Notes: generated from the letters alone by a model not told the origin. Shown: positions 44,324 through 54,421, numbered from the stretch's first letter. The stretch: DNA of 64,000 nucleotides from Romboutsia lituseburensis (GCF_024723825.1 NZ_JANQBQ010000001.1:3596001-3660000), one strand, 5' to 3'. Program-made: numbers and translations.

Positions 44324-45751
44324 ATGAAAATATGGAAAAAGATATTTCTTTACTCAATAATATTGTTTATTATACTGTTTAATGGAGCAGGTGTAGTAAT
44401 AATAGAAAATATATACAATAGAAATTTAGAAAATACAATAGTATCTTATATAAATGAATACAAAAGTATTAGAAATTCAATATATTTAAATGCTGATTTA
44501 CTATCTAGACATTCTCCTGATATATTGCTAAGTGTGATAAAAAATTATATATATGGAGATATTTCTGGAGTTGAAAATATAGAAATTTTTGATAATAAAA
44601 ATAATAGTATTTTAAATGCTAAAAATTTAGGGATAAATTCTTATAGGGAAGAAGTTCAAAAAGCAAGTATAAATGAATGTAAGTTTATAATTAGAGAAGT
44701 AGAGGGTAAAAGATTATTGTTTATTGGATCAATATTTAAAGTAGATTCTGAGAGCTATAAGCTTATAATAACTAAAGATATAAATTTTATAAGTGAAGAA
44801 AGAAGTCAGAATTATGAACTATTTATACTATTAAGTTTAGTAGTTACAATTCTTTTAGCTATAGGAATGTATATTATATCTAAAAATATAACTAACCCTA
44901 TAATTGACTTGATAAATGTGTCAAACAGTATAACTAAGGGAGACTATAGCAAAAGGGCAAAAGAATATAATAATGATGAAATTGGTATATTATCTAAGAA
45001 CTTTAATAAAATGATGCAAGAAATAGAGGATAAAATAAAAGAGTTAAATATTATGAATGAGCAAAAACAAAGGTTCATAGATAATTTGACTCATGAAATG
45101 AAGACTCCAATTACATCTATTATAGGATATTCTGATTTGCTATTGAAAGGTAATATAAGTGAAGAAATAAGATTAAAATCTTTAGATTATATAAATTCTC
45201 AAGGTAGACGTCTAGAAAATCTAAGTACATCTCTTATAAAACTAATAATGATTAGAAATAAACAAGTTAAAAATCAAAATGAGATAAATTTTGTCAAAGA
45301 TATAATTTCAGATGCTATTAAGTCGATAGAATATAAATTAAAGAATAAATATATGAATATAGTAGTAAATTTAGAAAATGCCATGGTATATGGAGATAAG
45401 CAACTTACAATATTATTGATTACGAATATTTTAAATAATTCAATAAAAGCGTCAGAGAATAATTCCAAAATAAATATAGTAGGTAAAATTTATAATAATA
45501 CTAAATATGAAATGAAAATAGTAGATGAAGGATTTGGGATTTCAAAAGAAGATTTAGATAAAGTACTAGAACCATTTTATATGGTAGATAAATCAAGAGC
45601 TAAAGTAAGTAAAAATTTAGGTCTAGGTCTTGCTATATGTCAAGAAATTTGTATATCTAACAATATAGAATTTGATATAGAAAGTGAGTTAGATAAAGGA
45701 ACAACAGTTACATTAATATTAGATATGGAGAATATAAAAGATGAAAATTAA
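44324..45751 (+). CDS. Sensor histidine kinase (HAMP, HisKA, HATPase)
   Basis: A 475-residue kinase. The ATG at 44324 with TAGGTG is preferred over a TTG six codons upstream. A first helix at about 8-28 and a second at about 165-190 frame a roughly 135-residue outer sensor region without a clear family. HAMP follows, then HisKA with H257 in NLTHEMKTPIT, and a HATPase (NILNNSIKAS, DEGFGIS, LGLGLAIC). It overlaps the next gene by 11 bases and belongs to one operon with a PepSY-like protein and a response regulator. Confidence 0.9.
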   Translation: MKIWKKIFLYSIILFIILFNGAGVVIIENIYNRNLENTIVSYINEYKSIRNSIYLNADLLSRHSPDILLSVIKNYIYGDISGVENIEIFDNKNNSILNAKNLGINSYREEVQKASINECKFIIREVEGKRLLFIGSIFKVDSESYKLIITKDINFISEERSQNYELFILLSLVVTILLAIGMYIISKNITNPIIDLINVSNSITKGDYSKRAKEYNNDEIGILSKNFNKMMQEIEDKIKELNIMNEQKQRFIDNLTHEMKTPITSIIGYSDLLLKGNISEEIRLKSLDYINSQGRRLENLSTSLIKLIMIRNKQVKNQNEINFVKDIISDAIKSIEYKLKNKYMNIVVNLENAMVYGDKQLTILLITNILNNSIKASENNSKINIVGKIYNNTKYEMKIVDEGFGISKEDLDKVLEPFYMVDKSRAKVSKNLGLGLAICQEICISNNIEFDIESELDKGTTVTLILDMENIKDEN

Positions 45752-46391
45752 TTTTAAAATAGTGGGATTAATATCTATATTATTGATATTTTTAATATTT
45801 ATAACTAATATTCATTTTGAAAAATATAATAATAATGTATTGTACTCAGAAAAATATGTATTAAAAGAGGAAACAAAAGAATTAGAAAACGTAAATTATA
45901 CAACTAGAGAAGAAGCTATTTCTAGAGGTTTATCTGTATTAAAAGATGGATTTGGTGTAAACTTAGATAGAGATCAAATATCTGAGACTATAGATTTGTA
46001 TGAGTCAGAAGAAGGCTATGAATGGTATATAATGTGGATTGATAATAATAAGGAGCAAAAATATTACTGTAATATACTAGCTGATAATGGAGATATAAAA
46101 TCAATAGTAGTTGAAGATTTTAATTTTGATGAAGTATATAAAAAAAATTATGAAGCAATAAACATAAATAAAGCAAAGGATATAATGACTCCATTGTTAA
46201 AATCACTAAATTTAAATATAGATAATATGAGTGTTTATTTAAATTATAGCGATAATTATGGGACAGTATTAATAGTTAATGATAAATATGATAATTCATA
46301 TTTGTATGAAATAGATATAAATTATAAAGATGAAAAAATAATATATTTTAGAAAAGTTGAAAATGTAAATTCTATAGAAATTTTAAAATAA
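45741..46391 (+). CDS. Membrane-anchored accessory protein, PepSY-like
   Basis: A 216-residue protein that begins inside the end of the kinase gene (11-base overlap), with ATATGGAG upstream, so it is translationally coupled. One N-terminal helix (about 8-24) is followed by two outer repeats of helix plus strands. The first shows TTREEAISRGLSVLKDGFG and YEWYIMWIDNNKEQKYYCNI, which resemble PepSY/YPEB units. Between kinase and regulator it could modulate the sensor. I do not place it in a named family with certainty. Confidence 0.65.
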   Translation: MKINFKIVGLISILLIFLIFITNIHFEKYNNNVLYSEKYVLKEETKELENVNYTTREEAISRGLSVLKDGFGVNLDRDQISETIDLYESEEGYEWYIMWIDNNKEQKYYCNILADNGDIKSIVVEDFNFDEVYKKNYEAININKAKDIMTPLLKSLNLNIDNMSVYLNYSDNYGTVLIVNDKYDNSYLYEIDINYKDEKIIYFRKVENVNSIEILK

Positions 46392-46427
46392 TAAATTTTA
46401 ATGTAGAGTTAATCACTGGAGGAAGTA

Positions 46428-47078
46428 ATGAGAATACTAGTAGTAGAAGATGATTTAGCAATAAGAGATTTAATTGACATAAACTTAACTATAGCAGGGT
46501 ATGATGTTATGGTTGCCCAAGACGGGGAAGAAGCTAAAGAGATATTTGATAAAAATAATGTAGATGCAGTCCTTTTAGATGTAATGTTACCTAAGATAGA
46601 TGGATTTGAACTTATCGAACATATAAAGAAAAAAGATGTTCCTGTTATATTTATTACAGCGAAAAGTTCAGTAGCAGATAGAGTAAAAGGATTAAAATTA
46701 GGTGCTGATGATTATATAGTAAAGCCATTTGAAAGTATTGAATTGCTAGCACGTATTGAGGCAGTAGCCAGAAGATATAATAAAAATGAAAATATAATAA
46801 AAATAAATAATATAGAAATAGACTTAGATAAAAGAATAGTTAAATTAGATGGAGATATAATAGAATTAACTTTAAAAGAGTTTGAACTATTAGCATTATT
46901 CATAAAGAATAAAAATATAGCACTATCTAGAGAACAAATATTAGATAAAGTATGGGGATTTGATTATATAGGTGAGACAAGAACTATTGATATACATGTA
47001 CAAAGATTAAGAGAAAAATTAAAATTAAAAAATAATATCAAGACTATATTTAAAGTTGGATATAGATTTGAGCATTAA
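46428..47078 (+). CDS. OmpR/PhoB-family response regulator
   Basis: A 216-residue regulator. The receiver domain has acidic E7/D8/D9, phospho-acceptor D51 (LLDVMLP), T77 and the KPF lysine near 99. The C-terminal winged helix (LTLKEFELLALFIKNKN, GETRTIDIHVQRLREKL) binds DNA. CTGGAGGAAG precedes the ATG, 36 bp after the PepSY-like gene. It is the third gene of the operon and the natural partner of the kinase. Regulator last is less common than regulator first. A long hairpin starts inside its last codons. Confidence 0.93.
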   Translation: MRILVVEDDLAIRDLIDINLTIAGYDVMVAQDGEEAKEIFDKNNVDAVLLDVMLPKIDGFELIEHIKKKDVPVIFITAKSSVADRVKGLKLGADDYIVKPFESIELLARIEAVARRYNKNENIIKINNIEIDLDKRIVKLDGDIIELTLKEFELLALFIKNKNIALSREQILDKVWGFDYIGETRTIDIHVQRLREKLKLKNNIKTIFKVGYRFEH

Positions 47079-47105
47079 TATTTATATTAATGCTCAAATC
47101 TATAT
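47060..47105 (+). other. 21-bp perfect hairpin overlapping the end of the response regulator gene
   Basis: Bases 47060-47080 pair with 47085-47105 around TTTA. The stem includes the last codons and the stop. There is no T-run after it (TATGATA), so it is either a weak terminator or an mRNA 3'-end stabiliser. Confidence 0.6.
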
Positions 47106-47165
47106 GATATAATGAATTTAACATTAATAAAAATCAATGAAATATTGTATAGGTAAAAAATTTAA

Positions 47166-47545
47166 ATGAACAAAAAAATTGTACTATCCGTTGTAGCTAT
47201 TTTAGTACTTTTAATAGCATTTAGTGGATTAAATGCTATTAAGAATAAAGATATAATAGACGGTAGCAAGACTATATAGATAGAAGTTATTTCTAAATCA
47301 GATAAGGTAGACAAAAGTTATGAAATAAAAACAGATAAAAATTTTTAGGTGAAGTTATCTCAAATGAAGATGGATACTTAGTTTAAAATAATATGCTTAT
47401 ACAAGTAGATGGAATTAATTTAAAAGATAGTAAATCTGATTACTGGCATGTTTACATAAATGATAAAGACGCACAGGTAGGAGTAAATGAACTTTCTATA
47501 AAAGATGGTGATAAAATAAAATTTGAGAGAAAATCATTTTTATAA
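47166..47545 (+). pseudogene. Decayed DUF4430 (transcobalamin-like) exported protein
   Basis: From ATG 47166 the frame gives an N-terminal signal anchor (KKIVLSVVAILVLLIAFSG), then TAG at 47277, then more DUF4430-like sequence (SYEIKTDKNF) up to TAG at 47346. One extra T there would restore GEVISNEDGYLV, which runs into a TAA. The rest (SKSDYWHVYINDKDAQVGV, ELSIKDGDKIKFE) is the clear DUF4430 C-terminus. Three separate lesions mark it as a pseudogene. DUF4430 is found on cobalamin- or surface-related exported proteins. Confidence 0.85.
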
Positions 47546-47551
47546 AACATA

Positions 47552-47583
47552 AAAAGTGGATACCTATTTAGGTATCCACTTTT
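47552..47583 (+). terminator. Rho-independent terminator
   Basis: AAAAGTGGATACC (47552-47564 region) pairs with GGTATCCACTTTT (47571-47583), followed by ATTTATT. It closes the pseudogene and may serve the convergent PqqD-like gene as well. Confidence 0.85.
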
Positions 47584-47592
47584 ATTTATTAT

Positions 47593-47934
47593 TTAATTTA
47601 TTCTATTAATGTAATTACAATTGATTTCAATATGATTTAAAAATAGTAATAATCTTTCATAAAGAGGATGTGATTCTTCACCATATTTAAGCTCTAGTTT
47701 TGAACCTATTTCCTCAACTGTTTTCTCTCCATCAATTTGTAAGAATACAAAGCTACCGTACTTATCAAGTTCAGTTCTTTTATACATAGGTATTTTAAAT
47801 TTCAACCTTCTAAAAAATCTTTGTATAAAATGATCTTGTTTTTCTAACACAGTTACAATTTGATTTTCATTAACTTCAAATTTAATTTCGTCTGAAATCT
47901 TAAAAATCAAATTTAATACATCATCATTAGTCAT
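47593..47934 (-). CDS. PqqD-like (RRE-type) protein
   Basis: A 113-residue protein. The C-terminal half has the winged PqqD fold pattern (YGSFVFLQIDGEKTVEEIGS, KLELKYGEE, YERLLLFLNHIE). PqqD/RRE domains bind leader peptides of ribosomally made peptides and present them to modifying enzymes. The start overlaps the end of the upstream OPT transporter gene by 8 bases, so the two are translationally coupled. No radical SAM maturase or precursor peptide lies nearby. A substrate-binding role for the transporter is one idea, not shown. Confidence 0.75.
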   Translation of the reverse strand: MTNDDVLNLIFKISDEIKFEVNENQIVTVLEKQDHFIQRFFRRLKFKIPMYKRTELDKYGSFVFLQIDGEKTVEEIGSKLELKYGEESHPLYERLLLFLNHIEINCNYINRIN

Positions 47935-49867
47935 GTTCTTTTACCTTAGAGTTCATAATTGGAATAATTGTAAGGATTACTAAAGCAGCAAGTAAAACTA
48001 CTGCCATTCCATTACCAGCAGCGAATCCACTTGGAGTATTTCCTCCAACAACACCTGTAACTTGGCATACTATTCCTATAAGCCCTAATATAGAACCACC
48101 AGCAACAAGACCTGAAGATAAACTTATACCATTTGCAACTTTAACTTCTTTTTCTTTATCAGTTTTAGCAGTTCTTTCAACTAATACTCTTATTAATGCA
48201 CCAACTAATATTATAGAAGTTGTTGCTATTGGTAAATAGAAACCTATTGCAACAGTCATTATAGGTAGATTTAGGAAGTATAAAACAAGACCCATAAATA
48301 TACCAACTAAAATCATAACCCATGGTAAATCACCAGACATTATACCTGAAGTAAGCGTTGACATTAAGTTAGCTTGAGGTAGTGCAAATGGTGGGTTATC
48401 ACCAGTTATTTTAAGTTGTTCAGAAAGAATTAACATAGTACCAACAACGACAACAACACCAACTATACTAGCTAAAGTAAAGTAACGTTGCATTTCGTTT
48501 TTGTTACCACCTATTATGTATGTAACTTTTTGAGATTGGCAGTATCCTCCAGCTATTGCTATAGCAACAACTATGAAAGAACCAAATAAAAGTAATGATT
48601 TATTATCAGCTTGACCTTTCCATCCCATTATAACGAATACTAATGTAACTATAACTAAAGACGCTATAGTCATACCAGAAACAGGAAGGTTAGATGTACC
48701 TATAGTACCAGTTAAACGTCCAGCAACTATAACAAACAATAAAGATAATAAAAGTGATAGTATAGCACCTATTATAGCCATAGCTATATTACCAGATATT
48801 ATAAATGCAGCTATAAATCCTACAATGGCTCCACCTAATAATATCATTATTTGCATAGATGAGCCTTCTCCACCAGTACCTTTAGCCTTAGTAGTTTCCT
48901 TAACAGAAGCTATTATTGTTGGTATAAGTTTTATAGCACCTATTATACCACCGAATAACATCATACCAGCGCCTATATATTTAACATAACTACTAGATAT
49001 TGCTTGAACAGTCATTTCATTTATTTGCATAGAAGGATTATTCCATACCATAACACCGTCTTTTGCCATATCAGTGAAGTATCCTATTAAAGGAGTTATA
49101 CCAAAACTTGATAATATAGAACCAGCAAACATTGTTAAAGCAACTTCGAGACCAACTATAAAACCTATTCCTAAAAGCAATGGGTTAACTTCCATATCAA
49201 ACTTCCATTTATACCCTTTACTTCCTACAAAGCTCATTACATTATTAGTTAAATTCAAGAATGAACTAGTTATAACAGTTATAATTCCACCTATTCCAAA
49301 ACCTATTCCCATGTACTTGATAGAGTCACCACCAGTGTCTGAAGCAACTAAAGTTTCAGATATAGCCATTGACTCAGGATAAACAAGTTTACCATGTTCT
49401 TCAACAATTAAGTAATTATGAACAAGTGATGCTGCACCAATACCAAATAGAACACCACCAACACCAACTAGTAAACCTTCAAAAAACGTAAAATCGCTAC
49501 CAATCAAGATAACAGAAGGTAACACGAAGATTAAACCACTAGCAACAGATTCTCCACCACTTGACATACCTTGAATTAAGTTTTTACCAAGGATACCTTT
49601 TTGCTTTGCAAAAGCAGCAACAAACGCAGAACCTATAATTGCACCAGGAATACCTGCAGCAACAGTAAGACCAGCTTTCATACCAGAATATGCCGTAGAT
49701 GCTGCAAAAACAGATGCTAATACAAGACCTATTATAAGTACAGCAGCATTTCCACCTGTTTTAGATTTGTCTGTTACATAAGGTACATAATCTTTTCCAG
49801 AGACTCCCCCATAAGCACCTTTAGGTAATTTTTTGTTGTTGATAGCTGCGCTATCCTTATTGCTCAT
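47927..49867 (-). CDS. OPT family oligopeptide transporter
   Basis: A 646-residue membrane protein with about 14-16 helices. The family's typical blocks are present: SAYSGMKAGLTVAAGIPGAI near the N-terminus, HGKLVYPESMAISETLVA, and FAAGNGMAVVLLAAL at the end. OPT proteins import oligopeptides or metal chelates with protons. AAAGGGGGC precedes the ATG. It is followed by, and overlaps, a PqqD-like gene. Substrate unknown. Confidence 0.92.
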   Translation of the reverse strand: MSNKDSAAINNKKLPKGAYGGVSGKDYVPYVTDKSKTGGNAAVLIIGLVLASVFAASTAYSGMKAGLTVAAGIPGAIIGSAFVAAFAKQKGILGKNLIQGMSSGGESVASGLIFVLPSVILIGSDFTFFEGLLVGVGGVLFGIGAASLVHNYLIVEEHGKLVYPESMAISETLVASDTGGDSIKYMGIGFGIGGIITVITSSFLNLTNNVMSFVGSKGYKWKFDMEVNPLLLGIGFIVGLEVALTMFAGSILSSFGITPLIGYFTDMAKDGVMVWNNPSMQINEMTVQAISSSYVKYIGAGMMLFGGIIGAIKLIPTIIASVKETTKAKGTGGEGSSMQIMILLGGAIVGFIAAFIISGNIAMAIIGAILSLLLSLLFVIVAGRLTGTIGTSNLPVSGMTIASLVIVTLVFVIMGWKGQADNKSLLLFGSFIVVAIAIAGGYCQSQKVTYIIGGNKNEMQRYFTLASIVGVVVVVGTMLILSEQLKITGDNPPFALPQANLMSTLTSGIMSGDLPWVMILVGIFMGLVLYFLNLPIMTVAIGFYLPIATTSIILVGALIRVLVERTAKTDKEKEVKVANGISLSSGLVAGGSILGLIGIVCQVTGVVGGNTPSGFAAGNGMAVVLLAALVILTIIPIMNSKVKEHD

Positions 49868-50177
49868 ACTAATGCCCCCTTTTTATTTAGTTAGTATAAT
49901 TGTAGCATTATTTTATAGAACAAATTGTTAAAAATAGGTAAAATCGTTAGAGAAAATATTATAAAAAAACACAAATAAACTTATAAAACACAAAAAATAC
50001 ACTTAACAATACTGGATACAGCAAAATTCGCTATAGACATTAAATTAAAGTAAAAAAGAAAAATTTGATAAAAAATGAAATTTAATGTAAACAATTATTA
50101 TAGTTTTTGAACTTTTTGACGTATTATAAAAATATAGATTTTAAATTATGAAACTTAAATATTATAGGAGGTTGATT
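49868..50177. other. Intergenic region between divergent OPT and cheV genes
   Basis: 310 bp, A/T-rich. TTGAAC (50107) and TTGACG (50116) occur before cheV without a convincing -10. No gene or clear structure is seen. Confidence 0.35.
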
Positions 50178-51101
50178 ATGGGATTTGCAGAAAGCACAAG
50201 TCAGACAAAAATACTTTTAGAATCAGGAACTAATGAACTTGAAATAATGGAGTTTATGATTGCAGGAGAGTCATTTGGTATAAATGTAGCAAAAGTCCGT
50301 GAGATACTTATGGCTCAAGAGGTAAAGAAAATGCCAAATTCTCATGCAGTAGTGGAGGGTGTATTTAAACCTAGAGATGAAATAATTACGGTAATAGATT
50401 TAGCTAAGTATCTAAACATACCAAGAACCGGTGAAGGGACTCATGATATTTTCATAGTTACTCATTTCAACAAGTTAAGTTTTGCATTTCATGTAGAGAA
50501 TGTTGTTGGTATAGGTAGAGTTTCATGGGAAGAAATTAGAAAGCCAGATAGAATAATATATGGTGGAGATGAAGGTGTTGCTACAGGTATTGCTCAGTAT
50601 AAAGATAGACTAGTAACTATATTGGACTTTGAAAAGATAATAGCTGAAATAAGCCCAGAATCTAGTATACAGTACGATGAAATAGATATGTTAGGGAAAC
50701 GTCAAGATTCTCATAAGCCAGTATTAATCGTTGAGGATTCAATGCTACTTTCTAAAATGATAGTTGATTGCTTACATAGAGCAGGATATAAAAATACTAT
50801 TAAAACAGATAATGGACAAGAAGCATGGAATTATTTATCAGAAGCTAAAATTAGTGGTGACCCAATTTTAAATCATGTTTCATGTATAGTTTCAGATATT
50901 GAAATGCCATTAATGGATGGTCATAGATTAACTAAGTTAGTTAAGGAAGACAGTATATTAAAAGATATACCATTAATTTTATTCTCATCATTAATAAGCG
51001 AAGAAATATACATTAAAGGAAAAGAACTTGGTGCAGATGAGCAAATAACTAAGCCAGAGATAGCTAATCTTGTTAGCATAATAGACAGATTAGTTAGATA
51101 G
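50178..51101 (+). CDS. cheV: Chemotaxis coupling protein CheV
   Basis: A 307-residue protein with an N-terminal CheW domain (about 20-155: FGINVAKVREILM, GVFKPRDEIITVIDLAKYL) and a C-terminal receiver domain (about 185-305) with the acceptor Asp in CIVSDIEMPLMDG. It links chemoreceptors to CheA and adapts when phosphorylated. The ATG at 50178 with TAGGAGG is chosen; an upstream in-frame ATG at 50148 has no ribosome binding site. The core cheA operon is not in the window. Confidence 0.95.
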   Translation: MGFAESTSQTKILLESGTNELEIMEFMIAGESFGINVAKVREILMAQEVKKMPNSHAVVEGVFKPRDEIITVIDLAKYLNIPRTGEGTHDIFIVTHFNKLSFAFHVENVVGIGRVSWEEIRKPDRIIYGGDEGVATGIAQYKDRLVTILDFEKIIAEISPESSIQYDEIDMLGKRQDSHKPVLIVEDSMLLSKMIVDCLHRAGYKNTIKTDNGQEAWNYLSEAKISGDPILNHVSCIVSDIEMPLMDGHRLTKLVKEDSILKDIPLILFSSLISEEIYIKGKELGADEQITKPEIANLVSIIDRLVR

Positions 51102-51110
51102 ATTTTATAT

Positions 51111-51172
51111 AATCTAGCTTGATAAATATTTTTACATAAAATGTATTATATTATCTAAGCTAGATTTTTTAT
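51111..51172 (+). terminator. Terminator of cheV
   Basis: AATCTAGCTT (51111-51120) pairs with AAGCTAGATT (51157-51166), followed by TTTT. The loop is long. Confidence 0.65.
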
Positions 51173-51322
51173 ATTATAATTTATTGTTTTTATTCTGAAC
51201 TCTAATTTAACTTAAGAGAATCAGTTTTAAAATAAAGTTATAAAATGTTTCATTAGCATGAAAAAGAAATTAAATTATATTTCTATTTTAAAAATTATGT
51301 AAACAAAGGAGGTTGAATAGCA

Positions 51323-53380
51323 ATGAAATTAAAATTCAAGCTAAAAGACAAAAATAATAAAAAAAGTATTAAAGCTCAACTTACTTTTATAATAGTTTCA
51401 ATGGTAGTTATTTGCTGTATACTTTTAGGAGCAACTACAAGTTTTTTAAACTACAAAACAGCAAATAATGTTCTAAGTAAAACTATTATGGAAACTACAC
51501 ATCAAGCATCAGAAAATGTTTCGGAGAAAATTAGAGTCATTCAACATGCAGCAGTTCAAACTGGATTTATGAAAGAACTATCAGATCCTAAAGCGACTAT
51601 TGAAGAAAAGAAAAGTATAATTGAAAATCAAGTGAAATTATATGGATTTGAAAGAGGAAATATTTTAGATATAAATGGAGTTAGTTATTTTGATAATAAT
51701 GATTATTCAGATAGAGATTATTTTAAAGCATCTATAGCTGGTAAAGAGTATATAAGTGAACCAACTATAAGTAAAGTTACAAGTAAAACTACATTTGTAG
51801 CTTCGGCACCAATTTGGGAAAATGGAGTATCTGGAAGCAAAATAGTTGGTGTAGTTTATTTTGTTCCAAATGAAAACTTCTTAAATGAAATAGTTGAAAA
51901 TATTACTGTAAGTAGTAATAGCTACGCATATCTTATAAATAACAAAGGTACTACAATAGCAGATGAAGATAATAGCCTAGTAGGAAAAGAAAATGTTATA
52001 GAATTATCAAAAACAAATCCTGATTTTATACCATATGCAGAAGTAGATACAAAACTTATTAGTGGAGAAACTGGAAATTCTCATTTCAAAGCAGAAGGTA
52101 AAAGCTGGCTATTAGGATATACACCAATAAAATATACCAATGGCTGGGGATTAGGTATAATGGTTCAAAAAAATGATTTCTTTGGAGAACTTTATGCATC
52201 AATAGGAATAACTATTATACTAGGAGCAGTATTTATAGTTGCTGCATTTATAATAGGTAGAAGATTTGCTAATATAATAGGAAATCCACTTAAAGAATGT
52301 AGTGAAAGATTAGAAAAATTAGCAGAAGGTGATTTAGATTCAGATATTCCTAGTGCAAATATTAACTATGAAATTGGACTAGTTTCAGATGCTACTAATA
52401 AAATAGTAACAGATCTTAGAAATATGATAAATACATTGATATATTTACTTACTGAAATTAGTAATGGAAACTTAGATATAGATATGAACAGTGAAGAGAC
52501 AGAAGAGTTGTTTGCAAAAGACTTTACCCCAATGCTAGTAGCTAGTAACAAAATAATAGAAAGCTTAAACGACACTTTATCACAAATACATATGGCAGGA
52601 GAACAAGTAGCAATAGGATCAGACCAAGTATCTGAAGGAGCGCAAGTGCTTTCTCAAGGAGCAACGGAACAAGCGAGTTCAGTACAAGAACTTTCTGCAA
52701 CTATAAATGAAGTTTCACAACACATAAACAAAACTGCACAAAATGCAGCTAGAGCTAAAGAAATATCTATTAAATCAAGTGATGCAACTAGTTTAGGAAA
52801 AACTAAAATGCAAGAGATGATAGTTGCTATGAATGAGATTAGTCAAACATCAAATGAAATAGGAAATATAATAAAAAATATAGATGATATAGCATTCCAA
52901 ACAAATATATTAGCACTTAACGCAGCGGTAGAAGCTGCACGTGCAGGATCTGCTGGTAAAGGATTTGCAGTAGTTGCAGATGAAGTTAGGAACTTAGCAG
53001 CAAAGTCAGCAGAAAGTGCTAAAGATACAGCAGAATTAATAGAAAAGGCTCTTATTGCAATAGAAAATGGAACACAAATAGTATCTGAAACTGCAAAATC
53101 GTTAGATGATGTTGTAGAAGGAGCTCAACAATCTGCTGAAGTTATACAAAAAATAGCAGATGCAAGTAATGAACAAGCACAACATATAAGCCAAGTGAAT
53201 GTTGGAGTAGAACAAATTTCTGTAGTTGTACAAACAAATTCAGCAACCGCAGAAGAAAGTGCTGCTGCGAGTGAAGAATTATCAAGCCAAGCGCAGATGT
53301 TAAAAGATCTTATAGATAAGTTTAAACTAAAAAATATGAATAACTATTTTGATACTGAAAATTTTTTTGGTAATGAGTAG
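51323..53380 (+). CDS. Methyl-accepting chemotaxis protein with dCache sensor
   Basis: A 685-residue chemoreceptor. Helix about 18-42, outer dCache_1 domain about 43-290 ([36 protein letters not shown]), helix about 290-315, HAMP plus a second HAMP-like unit (about 320-430), then the signalling coil. The hairpin tip is typical ([20 protein letters not shown]). The dCache lacks the Trp of the amino-acid-binding motif, so the ligand is unclear. AAAGGAGG precedes the ATG. The C-terminus ends [10 protein letters not shown], similar to the tail of the other receptor in the window. Confidence 0.93.
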   Translation: MKLKFKLKDKNNKKSIKAQLTFIIVSMVVICCILLGATTSFLNYKTANNVLSKTIMETTHQASENVSEKIRVIQHAAVQTGFMKELSDPKATIEEKKSIIENQVKLYGFERGNILDINGVSYFDNNDYSDRDYFKASIAGKEYISEPTISKVTSKTTFVASAPIWENGVSGSKIVGVVYFVPNENFLNEIVENITVSSNSYAYLINNKGTTIADEDNSLVGKENVIELSKTNPDFIPYAEVDTKLISGETGNSHFKAEGKSWLLGYTPIKYTNGWGLGIMVQKNDFFGELYASIGITIILGAVFIVAAFIIGRRFANIIGNPLKECSERLEKLAEGDLDSDIPSANINYEIGLVSDATNKIVTDLRNMINTLIYLLTEISNGNLDIDMNSEETEELFAKDFTPMLVASNKIIESLNDTLSQIHMAGEQVAIGSDQVSEGAQVLSQGATEQASSVQELSATINEVSQHINKTAQNAARAKEISIKSSDATSLGKTKMQEMIVAMNEISQTSNEIGNIIKNIDDIAFQTNILALNAAVEAARAGSAGKGFAVVADEVRNLAAKSAESAKDTAELIEKALIAIENGTQIVSETAKSLDDVVEGAQQSAEVIQKIADASNEQAQHISQVNVGVEQISVVVQTNSATAEESAAASEELSSQAQMLKDLIDKFKLKNMNNYFDTENFFGNE

Positions 53381-53433
53381 CATTAATATATTAATATAAC
53401 GTAAAATTTTAAACAAAACTATTAATATTTATT

Positions 53434-53477
53434 AAATAAGGTAGATAAGAATTCTAATTCTTATCTACCTTATTTTG
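53434..53477 (+). terminator. Terminator of the first chemoreceptor gene
   Basis: A perfect 18-bp stem, 53434-53451 with 53458-53475, followed by TGTTT. Confidence 0.85.
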
Positions 53478-53640
53478 TTTACTAGAGAATTAATTATATG
53501 ATGTATAGATGAAAAAAATATTTCAAAAACAAATGATTAAAAATATATATTATTTTAAGGTTTAGACATTGTTAGACAAAGTTTTTTTTATGTCTATATT
53601 ATAATAATCTTGAAGTTATAATTTAAGGAGCAATTATAAA

Positions 53641-54261
53641 ATGAAAAAACTATTAAATTTTTTAAAAATAATAATAATATGTTTATTGTGTGTTCTATTA
53701 GGATTTGTAGTTGAATTTGGAGGTAAAATGGTTCCAAAATATATATTTAATAATCAAAATTCATCTAAAGAAGGTGTTATAGTGAGTTATATAAATGCAT
53801 TATATAGCTTTGATGCAAAGACTGCTAAAAAATGTTTTAGTCCAGATTTAAATAATATTAAAGCGCTTAATTACTTTAATGATAGGGGCGACTATTTAGC
53901 TAGAGAGCTTATAGAATTAAACAGCAACTATCAATTTTATAAGAAAAATACTCCAGGCGAACCTGGAGATGAAAAGTATGAAGAATTTATAAAAATGTCA
54001 GCAAAGATAGAAGATGAAGGGCTTATAAATTATGTTCTAGATGAAAAAATTACAAATTTAAAAGAGCTTTACTCTAATAAAAAACCTGATATAGATATAA
54101 AGACTGAAATAATAGCTGAACATGATAAAAAAAACAAACTTGATTTTATGAAAGTCAAATTTAAATTAACAGGAGATAATAAAGAAATACATGAAGAAGA
54201 TAAAGAAGTCGTAGTACAAGAAAAAGACGGAAAATATTATATAGTAGATATATATATTTAA
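53641..54261 (+). CDS. Membrane-anchored protein, unknown, NTF2-like region possible
   Basis: A 206-residue protein preceded by AAGGAGC. A hydrophobic N-terminal helix (about 8-28) is followed by an outer domain with a Ser/Tyr helix (EGVIVSYINALYSFDAKTAKKCFSPDL), charged helices and a C-terminal beta hairpin (KEVVVQEKDGKYYIVDIYI). The ending resembles NTF2-like or DUF4878-type exported domains, where a strand with YYIVD closes the sheet. The family is not certain. It stands alone between two chemoreceptor genes. Confidence 0.6.
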   Translation: MKKLLNFLKIIIICLLCVLLGFVVEFGGKMVPKYIFNNQNSSKEGVIVSYINALYSFDAKTAKKCFSPDLNNIKALNYFNDRGDYLARELIELNSNYQFYKKNTPGEPGDEKYEEFIKMSAKIEDEGLINYVLDEKITNLKELYSNKKPDIDIKTEIIAEHDKKNKLDFMKVKFKLTGDNKEIHEEDKEVVVQEKDGKYYIVDIYI

Positions 54262-54396
54262 TTACTATTGAGGTAATAAAAAGTTCGAGATAAGGATTAT
54301 AAATTTTATAGTATTTATTAATGTTGTAATATTTATTTTTAAAGATTAAGAAAATTTGTTAGAACATGTGCTAAATTGTATCTATAATAAGCAAAA

Positions 54397-54421
54397 AAAG
54401 ACTGCTTCCGATGCAGTCTTT
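54397..54421 (+). terminator. Hairpin AAAGACTGC/GCAGTCTTT
   Basis: AAAGACTGC (54397-54405) pairs with GCAGTCTTT (54413-54421). It lies 136 bp after the preceding gene and is followed by CAAGAGG, not a T-run, so terminator function is only moderately supported. Confidence 0.5.

Noticed and set aside
49074-49382. 102-codon plus-strand open frame inside the OPT gene
   Set aside because: It is antisense to a clearly coding, conserved transporter gene and has no ribosome binding site.
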